Source: Bacteroidales bacterium
GTDB taxonomy: Bacteria; Bacteroidota; Bacteroidia; Bacteroidales; UBA932
Direction: 5' to 3'
Length of the DNA: 14,600 nt
Assembly: GCA_017461285.1 (NCBI GenBank)
Contig: JAFTYS010000112.1
Span: 1 to 14,600, forward strand
The notes beneath the pieces are model-generated. The model had not been told where the DNA came from, ran no database searches, and worked only from the letters and a program-made list of their open reading frames with translations. The translations under genes and the position numbers were made by a program. Shown piece after piece: positions 1 through 5,391 of this stretch (position 1 is the first letter of the stretch; every line of letters begins with the position of its first letter).

Positions 1-7
1 AAAAAGT

Positions 8-38
8 TTTGCACTTTTATTTTTTGTGTCTATATTTG
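8..38 (+). promoter_or_regulatory. Bacteroidetes-type promoter of the tRNA-Pro gene
   Basis: TTTG at 8-11 and TATATTTG at 31-38 are separated by 19 bases. This matches the Bacteroidetes primary sigma factor consensus (TTTG, 19-21 bases, TAnnTTTG). Transcription would start near 45, about 20 bases before the mature tRNA. It is the best-formed promoter in the window. Confidence 0.8.
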
Positions 39-66
39 CAGTCCCAAATGAAAGGGAAACCATAAT

Positions 67-140
67 CGGGGTGTGGCGCAGTTGGCTAGCGCATCTGGTT
101 TGGGACCAGAGGGTCCTGTGTTCGAGTCACAGTACCCCGA
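67..140 (+). tRNA. tRNA-Pro (anticodon TGG)
   Basis: The cloverleaf folds by hand. The acceptor stem CGGGGTG (67-73) pairs with TACCCCG (133-139), with one G-T wobble at the inner end, and A140 is the discriminator base. The anticodon arm TCTGG/CCAGA encloses the loop TTTGGGA, which puts TGG at positions 34-36 and so decodes proline CCN codons. The T-loop TTCGAGT is standard. The CCA end is not encoded (CTT follows) and must be added by tRNA nucleotidyltransferase. The gene has its own promoter and terminator and looks monocistronic. Confidence 0.97.
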
Positions 141-180
141 CTTACAAAGGCTGATCTACGGGTCAGCCTTTTTTTGTAAG
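141..180 (+). terminator. Rho-independent terminator after tRNA-Pro
   Basis: AAAGGCTGA (146-154) pairs with TCAGCCTTT (163-171) around an 8-base loop, and the T run continues to 175. The flanking CTTACA/TGTAAG are also complementary, so the structure would close on both strands. Confidence 0.85.
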
Positions 181-265
181 TCAAAGGCACAAAACATCCC
201 GTTTTCGTGCCTTTGAACAAGAAAAATGCACTCAAAGGCACAAATATGGTCATTTTTGTGCCTTT
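181..265 (+). repeat. Four alternating copies of TCAAAGGCAC forming competing hairpins before lolD
   Basis: The word TCAAAGGCAC occurs at 181-190 (direct), 207-216 (inverted) and 232-241 (direct). A shortened inverted copy, GTGCCTTT, lies at 258-265. Arms 1+2 form a hairpin extended by AAAAC/GTTTT with the loop ATCCC. Arms 3+4 form a second hairpin (AAAGGCACAAA at 234-244 with TTTGTGCCTTT at 255-265). Arms 2+3 form a third, 10-bp hairpin that excludes the other two. The last arm ends 16 bases before the lolD start. Both an attenuator-like leader and a palindromic repeat pair fit; the sequence alone does not decide. Confidence 0.7.
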
Positions 266-281
266 AAAACATCAGACGGAG

Positions 282-932
282 ATGATACAGGCAAAAGGAA
301 TAGAAAAGTCGTTCGGCACGCTGAAAGTGCTCAAGGGAATCGATTTCAACGCTTCAAAAGCGGAAGTCGTGTCTATAATGGGTGCTTCTGGAGCAGGAAA
401 GTCCACCCTTCTTCAGATTCTTGGCACATTGTCGACACCTGACGCCGGGTCTCTGGTCATAGATGGCGTAGAAGTTTCCCGTTTGAAAGGCGACGCGCTG
501 GCCGAATTCCGCAACCGCAAGCTCGGCTTCGTCTTCCAGTTCCATCATCTCCTTCCTGAGTTCACGGCTCTTGAGAATGTCATGATTCCAGCATTCATAG
601 CCGGACGTTCCCGAAAGGACGCTTCGGAAGCTGCTTCTGCGCTGCTGGCGGATCTCGGTCTGGCAGAACGCATAGGCCATAAGCCTTCAGAACTGTCGGG
701 AGGCGAGCAGCAGAGGGTAGCGATCGCCCGTGCCCTGATAAACAGACCTGCGGTACTCTTTGCCGACGAACCTTCCGGAAACCTTGATTCCAAGACAAAG
801 GAAGAGCTCCATCGTCTTTTCTTCGACCTGAGGGACAAATACGGGCAGACGATAGTGATAGTGACCCACGATCCCGACCTTGCCGCCATGTGCGACAGGT
901 CTCTTTATATGGTGGACGGCCAGTTTGTATAA
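282..932 (+). CDS. lolD: LolD-like lipoprotein-releasing ABC transporter ATPase
   Basis: This 216-residue ABC ATPase is expected to power LolCE-type extraction of outer-membrane-destined lipoproteins from the inner membrane. Visible motifs are Walker [10 protein letters not shown] (residues 34-42), the Q-loop and following [10 protein letters not shown] typical of LolD, signature LSGGEQQR, Walker B leading into [10 protein letters not shown], and the switch histidine in VTHD. An in-frame ATG exists at 207, but it would place the N-terminus inside the inverted repeats. The ATG at 282 directly begins the family's usual opening ([12 protein letters not shown]) and follows a purine-rich GGAG, though that lies very close to the start. 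No LolC/E permease gene is adjacent; stand-alone lolD is common in Bacteroidetes (family knowledge). The related MacB/FtsE ATPases are alternatives, but the length and the HHLLPEF segment favour LolD. trmN6 follows after 12 bases, so the two are probably cotranscribed. No clear promoter of its own is visible. Confidence 0.88.
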   Translation: MIQAKGIEKSFGTLKVLKGIDFNASKAEVVSIMGASGAGKSTLLQILGTLSTPDAGSLVIDGVEVSRLKGDALAEFRNRKLGFVFQFHHLLPEFTALENVMIPAFIAGRSRKDASEAASALLADLGLAERIGHKPSELSGGEQQRVAIARALINRPAVLFADEPSGNLDSKTKEELHRLFFDLRDKYGQTIVIVTHDPDLAAMCDRSLYMVDGQFV

Positions 933-944
933 TTGTCTGAGCCA

Positions 945-1808
945 ATGGGAGTCTTTCGTTTCAAGAAGTTCGAAGTGGTGAATGAGCGCAGCGCCATGAA
1001 GGTAAACACCGACGGTGTCCTTCTCGGCGCCGCGATGACTATCCGCCTTTCAGACTCCAATCTGCTGGATATCGGCACCGGCACCGGCACCATAGCCCTC
1101 ATGGCCGCCCAGCGCCTGTCGCTATGTTCCTGCGACGAAGGTCCGGTTGCCCGTCGGATCGAGCGAAGCATCTCCCCTGTTCTCTGCGATGAAGGTCTGA
1201 CCGGCCGTCAGATCGGGCGAAGCATTTCCCTATGTTCCTGCGAAGCCGATCTGATGGCCGGTCAGACCGTTCTGAAGATAAATGCAATCGATATAGACGA
1301 AGCATCGGCGACGGAGGCCGAAGCGAACTTCCGCAACTCGCCATGGACCGGTCATCTCCATGCGTTCAACATGTCTCTCGACGAATTTGCCCGCAGGGAA
1401 GATGGAATAGAATATGACCTGATATTTTCAAATCCGCCGTATTTCGAAGACTCCTTCAATGCGCCCGAAGAGCGCAGGAACAACGCCCGCCACACTTCGA
1501 CCGGACTCTCATACCGTGAGATCCTCGACTTCGCTTCGGGGCATCTTTCCGATGAAGGAAGGGTAGCCCTTGTGCTTCCCGCCGAAACCGAGCACGCCCT
1601 CTGCCGTCATGCGCGGATGGACGGACTCCATCTGTTCAGGATCCTCCGCATAAGGACGGTTCCGAGAAAGGCCCCGTCAAGGATAATCGTCGAATTCTCG
1701 AGAAAGCGCATAGACGCACCTGAAGACAGGATCCTTACAATACAGAATGAGGGAAAGTATACCGAAGAGTACCTTTCCCTCATGCAAGATTTCTATCTGT
1801 TCGCTTAG
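945..1808 (+). CDS. trmN6: tRNA1(Val) (adenine37-N6)-methyltransferase TrmN6/YfiC-like with internal repeat insertion
   Basis: This class I SAM-dependent methyltransferase is expected to methylate N6 of A37 next to the anticodon of tRNA1(Val). Motif I is LLDIGTGTGTIALMAAQR (about residues 40-57). The second strand with its acidic SAM-ribose end is AIDID (114-118), and the catalytic tetrapeptide is NPPY in IFSNPPYFEDSF. The opening MKVNTDGVLLGA (18-29) is characteristic of YfiC/TrmN6. At 287 residues it is roughly 40-50 longer than typical members. The excess lies in one block, residues 59-112, made of three 18-residue tandem units between motif I and the second strand. The reading frame stays intact, so the enzyme may still be active with an enlarged surface loop. 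A TTG at 933, directly after the lolD stop, would add four residues; I chose the ATG. The stop codon overlaps the stop of the convergent Spy-like gene. Confidence 0.88.
   Translation: MGVFRFKKFEVVNERSAMKVNTDGVLLGAAMTIRLSDSNLLDIGTGTGTIALMAAQRLSLCSCDEGPVARRIERSISPVLCDEGLTGRQIGRSISLCSCEADLMAGQTVLKINAIDIDEASATEAEANFRNSPWTGHLHAFNMSLDEFARREDGIEYDLIFSNPPYFEDSFNAPEERRNNARHTSTGLSYREILDFASGHLSDEGRVALVLPAETEHALCRHARMDGLHLFRILRIRTVPRKAPSRIIVEFSRKRIDAPEDRILTIQNEGKYTEEYLSLMQDFYLFA
1119..1280 (+). repeat. Three 54-bp tandem units inserted in frame inside trmN6
   Basis: The units run 1119-1172, 1173-1226 and 1227-1280, each encoding 18 residues. Shared landmarks are CTGCGA near the start of all three units, and GAAGGTC, CCGTC and GCGAAGCAT in units 1 and 2. 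Units 1 and 2 agree at about 38 of 54 bases by hand alignment. Unit 3 keeps the start (CTATGTTCCTGCGA, as in unit 1) and diverges later. Units 2 and 3 each contain a small palindrome (TCTGAC with GTCAGA; TCTGA with TCAGA). This is typical of REP-like intergenic repeats rather than of protein-driven repeats. Confidence 0.8.
1747..1783. repeat. 11-bp perfect inverted repeat at the 3' end of trmN6
   Basis: ATGAGGGAAAG (1747-1757) and CTTTCCCTCAT (1773-1783) form a stem with a 15-base loop, inside the last 60 bases of the coding region. There is no T run on either side. It could act as a 3'-end or convergent-transcription barrier for both genes, because they leave no intergenic space for a terminator. 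That role is inferred. Confidence 0.55.
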
Positions 1809-2278
1809 TTCTGCTGTGGTCTAGGACCGTGGTGCAGATTCCTGATGTGCTGCCTTCTGAACTTTTCTTCAGCAACGAAGATCTTCGCTACCTTTTTGTC
1901 CGGAAGGATCTTCTTGTACTTTTCTACAGAGTCGCTGCGGATCTCATCCTGACTATCCAGAGCGTCCAGATATCTTTCCAGACACTTGCTGATCTCCTTG
2001 TCTGACTTGTCCTCTTCAATGGCTTTTTCCAGTTCCATATAGGAGATGAAGGTGCTGCGCATCGCTCTGTCAAGCTGGTCGCTTACCGAGTTATAGATCG
2101 GCCAGAAACTCTGCGCCTCCGCAGGAGTAAGGCCTATTTCATTTGTAAGGAATGCGATCTTGACGCTCTGCATCTTTTCTTTCCAATCTTCTCCCGGCTT
2201 AGGCTGGGCGTCAGCATGGCCTGCATACAAGGCCATGACAAGGATCAATGCGACTGTTGAAAATAATCTATGTTTCAT
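1805..2278 (-). CDS. Spy/CpxP-like periplasmic protein of the ECF sigma operon
   Basis: This 157-residue protein has a clear signal peptide: MKHR, a hydrophobic stretch at about residues 5-20, and likely cleavage after ADA (residue 24). The mature part is charged and predicted helical. It contains LTPAEAQSFWPIY (about 50-62), resembling the LTxxQ motif of the Spy/CpxP/ZraP family, followed by long amphipathic helices rich in Glu, Lys and Asp. Members in other bacteria are periplasmic chaperones or stress and metal sensors. Here it is the third gene after a sigma factor and a membrane anti-sigma-like protein, nine bases downstream of the latter. This suggests an envelope-stress effector or sensor feeding that system (inference). 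The C-terminus is His/Arg/Pro-rich (RNLHHGPRPQQN), so metal binding is conceivable but unproven. The family call is moderate because the motif is short. Confidence 0.68.
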   Translation of the reverse strand: MKHRLFSTVALILVMALYAGHADAQPKPGEDWKEKMQSVKIAFLTNEIGLTPAEAQSFWPIYNSVSDQLDRAMRSTFISYMELEKAIEEDKSDKEISKCLERYLDALDSQDEIRSDSVEKYKKILPDKKVAKIFVAEEKFRRQHIRNLHHGPRPQQN

Positions 2279-2287
2279 GGCTTCCTG

Positions 2288-2683
2288 TTATTTTGATAAT
2301 TCAATATGTTCTGCTGAAACACCGGTGTAAATGAGGTAGTTGATGATGTCCTCGCTGCTGACTTCCGCCTCTGCCAGCTGCGAACCGTATTCCATCTCGT
2401 ATGCTATGGTGTTCATCATGTTGTCCGAGAACAGGACATAGTCTTCTTCTGTCATGTCGTACTGCGGCATGGATCTTTCAAGCAGGAAGGTTCCCGTTGT
2501 GACAAGGGACACGAATACGGCGGCCATGGCTGCGTATGGGGCTATGCGGTTCCATAGGCTGACCTTTCTGGCAACAGGCCTGGCGTTGGCCTCCTTGAAG
2601 ACTTCGAAGTAGCCTTCAGGCACCGTGAACGGCATCTGCTTCAGCTCGAGGCTGTCTTTCAATATGTCATTTTCCTTTCTCAT
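2288..2683 (-). CDS. Membrane anti-sigma-factor-like protein
   Basis: This 131-residue protein has one transmembrane segment at about residues 47-68 (RIAPYAAMAAVFVSLV and onward). The N-terminal 45 residues are probably cytoplasmic and the C-terminal 60 acidic residues probably periplasmic. The N-terminus carries LKQMPFTVPEGYFEVF, a segment often seen in Bacteroidetes proteins encoded beside ECF sigma factors. No HxxxCxxC zinc-binding motif of the classical anti-sigma domain is present, so the assignment rests on position (38 bases after the sigma gene) and topology. The likely role is to hold the sigma factor at the membrane until an envelope signal arrives, possibly sensed together with the Spy-like protein downstream. 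It could instead be an uncharacterised membrane protein of the same operon. Confidence 0.6.
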   Translation of the reverse strand: MRKENDILKDSLELKQMPFTVPEGYFEVFKEANARPVARKVSLWNRIAPYAAMAAVFVSLVTTGTFLLERSMPQYDMTEEDYVLFSDNMMNTIAYEMEYGSQLAEAEVSSEDIINYLIYTGVSAEHIELSK

Positions 2684-2721
2684 CGCTTATTAGACACTTA
2701 TATTTATAAAAGGTTTATTCT

Positions 2722-3267
2722 CTATACTTCAATTACTTTCTGTAAGTCTTCCTTGACCTTTGTATAGGCATGGTGGTATGATGCCTTCAGGGCTCCCACG
2801 GAAGTTCCTGTTATGTCCGCTATGTCTTCATATTTCATCTCGTCGAAATACCTGAGGTTGAAGACTATCCTCTGCTTTTCCGGAAGACGCTGGATCGCCT
2901 TGTGGAGTTCGCGCTGGAGCTGGTTGCCGTTGAAGTGCGGATCGTCGTCAATCATCCTCTCTACGGCCGCGTATGATGACTCGAGCGAAACCAGGGCCTT
3001 GAACTTCCTCTTGCGCAGATGGTTTAGGACTTCGTTGGTCGCGATCCTGTACAGCCATGTATAAAGCTTCGAATCTCCGCGGAAAGACGGGAGTGCGGTC
3101 CATATCTTGATGAAGATGTCCTGAAGAAGGTCGTTGGTGTCGTCGTGACTGCACAGAAACCTGCGCACATGCCAGTACAGCCTTTCGGTATATGCATGCA
3201 CGATGCCGTTGAAAGCCTCTTCCTGCCTTCCGCAGCCGCAAAGTTTTATGATATCGTTGTCAGTCAC
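2722..3267 (-). CDS. ECF-subfamily (sigma-70 family) RNA polymerase sigma factor
   Basis: This 181-residue protein has the two-domain ECF layout. Region 2 carries DLLQDIFIKIWTALPSFRG, then LYTWLYRIATNEVLNHLRKRK (about residues 46-87), which contact the -10 region and core polymerase. After a linker, region 4 carries LPEKQRIVFNLRYFDEMKYEDIADITGTSVGALKASYHHA, a helix-turn-helix for the -35 region (about 128-170). Region 3 is absent, as expected for ECF factors. It is the first gene of a minus-strand operon with a membrane anti-sigma-like gene and a Spy-like gene. It probably directs an envelope-stress regulon and may autoregulate the operon. A TATTTTTG box at 3304-3311 (minus strand) could drive it and lies back to back with the lepA promoter. 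Confidence 0.93.
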   Translation of the reverse strand: MTDNDIIKLCGCGRQEEAFNGIVHAYTERLYWHVRRFLCSHDDTNDLLQDIFIKIWTALPSFRGDSKLYTWLYRIATNEVLNHLRKRKFKALVSLESSYAAVERMIDDDPHFNGNQLQRELHKAIQRLPEKQRIVFNLRYFDEMKYEDIADITGTSVGALKASYHHAYTKVKEDLQKVIEV

Positions 3268-3303
3268 TTGTTATAAGACACCTTTTGACTTTCAGGGATT
3301 AAA

Positions 3304-3311
3304 CAAAAATA
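3304..3311 (-). promoter_or_regulatory. -7 box of the ECF sigma operon
   Basis: The minus strand reads TATTTTTG, matching TAnnTTTG. The expected start is near 3297, leaving a leader of about 30 bases before the sigma gene. No good TTTG element is seen 19-21 bases upstream, so the call is moderate. Confidence 0.5.
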
Positions 3312-3333
3312 GCGAAATTTTTTCTATATTTAT

Positions 3334-3341
3334 TATCTTTG
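3334..3341 (+). promoter_or_regulatory. -7 box of lepA
   Basis: TATCTTTG matches TAnnTTTG exactly and is followed by CAC. The expected start is near 3348, giving a very short leader of about 12 bases. The -33 element is not clear. Confidence 0.6.
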
Positions 3342-3360
3342 CACGGATTATATACAGACG

Positions 3361-5148
3361 ATGAAACACACAAGAAACTTTTGCATCATTGCGCATATCG
3401 ACCACGGCAAGAGCACCTTGGCCGACAGGATGCTTGAAATAACGAATACGCTTTCCGAGCGTGACATGGAGAACCAGGTCCTGGACTCCATGGATCTGGA
3501 GAAGGAGAAGGGCATCACGATCAAGAGCCACGCCATCCAGATGGATTATGTCCATAACGGAGAGACATATACGCTTAATCTGATCGATACTCCGGGCCAC
3601 GTCGACTTCTCGTACGAAGTCTCGAGGGCGATAGCCTCTTGCGAGGGCGCCCTTCTTGTTGTGGATGCCACCCAGGGCATCCAGGCCCAGACAATATCAA
3701 ACCTTTACCTTGCGATCGAGCACGACCTCGAGATCATCCCGGTGCTCAACAAGATCGATGTGGAGTCAGCGATGGTAGAGGTTGTTACAGACCAGGTCGT
3801 CGACCTTCTCGGATGCAAGCCTGAAGAAGTCCTGCTCGCTTCCGGAAAGACAGGACAGGGTGTAAAGGAAGTGCTTGACGCTATCGTGGAGAGGGTGCCT
3901 GCTCCGAAAGGGGATCCGGACGCGCCGCTCCAGGCTCTGATCTTTGACTCTGTGTTCAATTCGTTCCGCGGAATCATCGCATATTTCAAGGTGATGAACG
4001 GATCGATCAAGCCGGGCGACAAGGTCAAGTTCGTCAGCACAGGCAAGGAATATGTTGCCGACGAGATCGGCGTACTCAAGATGAAGATGCACCCTCGCAA
4101 GGAGATACCTTGCGGAAGCGTGGGTTATATCATATCAGGAATCAAGACTGCTGTAGAGGTGAAGGTCGGTGATACCATCACACATGTGGGCAGGTCATGC
4201 ACGGAGGCAATTGCCGGTTTTGAAGATGTGAAGCCGATGGTCTTTGCGGGTATGTATCCGGTGGAGACTGACCAGTATGAAGAGCTCCGCGCTTCGCTGG
4301 AGAAGTTCCAGCTCAACGACGCTTCCCTTGTGTTCGAACCTGAGTCGTCGCTCGCGCTCGGATTCGGATTCCGTTGCGGCTTCCTCGGACTCCTCCATCT
4401 GGAGATCGTCCAGGAGCGCCTTTTCAGGGAATTCAACATGGACGTGATCACGACCGTTCCGAACGTATCATATAAGGTCTATACGACCCAGGGAGAGTGT
4501 CTGGACGTGCATAACCCTTCGGGTCTTCCTGCGGCAACGCTTATCGACAGGATCGAGGAGCCGTACATCAGGGCACAGGTCATTTCAAGATCAGACTATT
4601 ACGGACCGATCATGAAACTCTGCCTCGACAAGAGGGGAGTGCTCATAAACCAGCATTATCTGACTGCAGACCGTCTTGAACTGACATATGAGATGCCTCT
4701 TTCGGAGATCGTGTTCGACTTCTATGACAAGCTGAAGTCCATCTCGAAGGGCTATGCTTCGTTCGACTACCATGTGGTAGGCTTCAAGGAGGCGAAGCTT
4801 GTGAAGCTGGACATCCTTCTCAACGGAGACCCTGCCGATGCTCTTTCATCGCTGATCCATGCAGACCATGCATACGACTTCGGACGCAAGATGTGCGAGA
4901 AGCTCAAGGAACTTATCCCTAGGCAGCAGTTCGACATCGCCATCCAGGCGGCTGTCGGAGCGAAGATCATCGCGCGTGAGACTGTGAAGGCTGTCCGCAA
5001 GGATGTGACCGCGAAGTGTTACGGTGGTGACATCACCCGTAAGAGAAAGCTTCTCGAGAAGCAGAAGCAGGGTAAGAAGAGGATGCGCCAGATCGGAACC
5101 GTCGAGGTTCCTCAAAGCGCATTCATGGCCGTCCTGAAACTGGACTAG
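3361..5148 (+). CDS. lepA: Elongation factor 4 (LepA), translational GTPase
   Basis: This 595-residue protein has the normal LepA length. The GTPase domain has G1 AHIDHGKST (residues 11-19), G2 within KGITIKS, G3 DTPGH (76-80, with the catalytic histidine at 80) and G4 NKID (130-133). It continues through the EF-G-like domains, for example [22 protein letters not shown], the domain V start typical of this family. It ends in the basic LepA-specific C-terminal domain ([19 protein letters not shown] and following). EF4 binds the ribosome, is associated with back-translocation and with translation initiation or assembly under stress, and is membrane-associated in part. The gene is monocistronic, between its own promoter and a strong terminator. 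The ATG start matches the family N-terminus. Confidence 0.98.
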   Translation: MKHTRNFCIIAHIDHGKSTLADRMLEITNTLSERDMENQVLDSMDLEKEKGITIKSHAIQMDYVHNGETYTLNLIDTPGHVDFSYEVSRAIASCEGALLVVDATQGIQAQTISNLYLAIEHDLEIIPVLNKIDVESAMVEVVTDQVVDLLGCKPEEVLLASGKTGQGVKEVLDAIVERVPAPKGDPDAPLQALIFDSVFNSFRGIIAYFKVMNGSIKPGDKVKFVSTGKEYVADEIGVLKMKMHPRKEIPCGSVGYIISGIKTAVEVKVGDTITHVGRSCTEAIAGFEDVKPMVFAGMYPVETDQYEELRASLEKFQLNDASLVFEPESSLALGFGFRCGFLGLLHLEIVQERLFREFNMDVITTVPNVSYKVYTTQGECLDVHNPSGLPAATLIDRIEEPYIRAQVISRSDYYGPIMKLCLDKRGVLINQHYLTADRLELTYEMPLSEIVFDFYDKLKSISKGYASFDYHVVGFKEAKLVKLDILLNGDPADALSSLIHADHAYDFGRKMCEKLKELIPRQQFDIAIQAAVGAKIIARETVKAVRKDVTAKCYGGDITRKRKLLEKQKQGKKRMRQIGTVEVPQSAFMAVLKLD

Positions 5149-5170
5149 ATTATTAATTGATTACGACAAA

Positions 5171-5205
5171 TAAAAAAGGGAAACCGTCACGGCTTCCCTT
5201 TTTTA
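5171..5205. terminator. Bidirectional Rho-independent terminator between lepA and the DUF2723 gene
   Basis: TAAAAAAGGGAA (5171-5182) pairs with TTCCCTTTTTTA (5194-5205). An inner CCG/CGG stem and the loop TCA sit inside, after one A/C mismatch. The arm ends in six T on the plus strand and six T on the minus strand, so it can terminate lepA (23 bases after its stop) and the convergent DUF2723 transcript. Confidence 0.88.
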
Positions 5206-5391
5206 TGTCTTCTGCATTCCTGAAGGAATTGCACACTTTATTGGAAATCCAGGAGTGCAGAAAGAGACGAATAAGATTCTTAACCGATGCAAAGATCGTT
5301 GTCTTTTTCGTCTCTTTCGTTGTCTGTTCAGTTGTTTTAACTGTTGTTTTAGTCTCCTGGCGTTGTTTAAATGCGTTTTCTTGAAGAAATC
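5206..5391 (-). other. Structured 3' region of the DUF2723 transcript, no credible gene
   Basis: Short open frames here lack recognisable protein character. A 12-bp perfect inverted repeat, GAAAGAGACGAA (5260-5271) with TTCGTCTCTTTC (5307-5318), encloses 35 bases. A 10-bp pair, GAATAAGATT (5269-5278) with AATCTTATTC (5388-5397), reaches the DUF2723 stop codon. On the minus strand the region is rich in repeated ACAAC words. It would be a roughly 190-base 3' untranslated region ending at the terminator at 5171-5205. A 3'-derived small RNA is possible but not shown. Confidence 0.4.

Noticed and set aside
181..265. Possible CRISPR-like or att-site repeat next to a tRNA
   Set aside because: Copies alternate in orientation with short unequal spacers, there are only four arms, no cas or integrase gene is near, and no copy of the tRNA 3' end is seen.
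207..281. Longer LolD starting at the ATG at 207
   Set aside because: The extra 25 residues are encoded by the inverted-repeat arms and have no family match; the ATG at 282 begins the conserved sequence.
1099..1344. Minus-strand open frame over the trmN6 repeats
   Set aside because: Its repetitive Arg/Ser-rich protein is the antisense shadow of the 54-bp repeats; no family resemblance.
3361..5148. LepA as a novel or divergent GTPase
   Set aside because: All motifs and the length are ordinary; nothing suggests a new function.
5157..5384. Small protein gene after lepA
   Set aside because: The frame starts before the lepA terminator hairpin and runs through it; the hydrophobic end comes from T-rich DNA and no start signal is visible.
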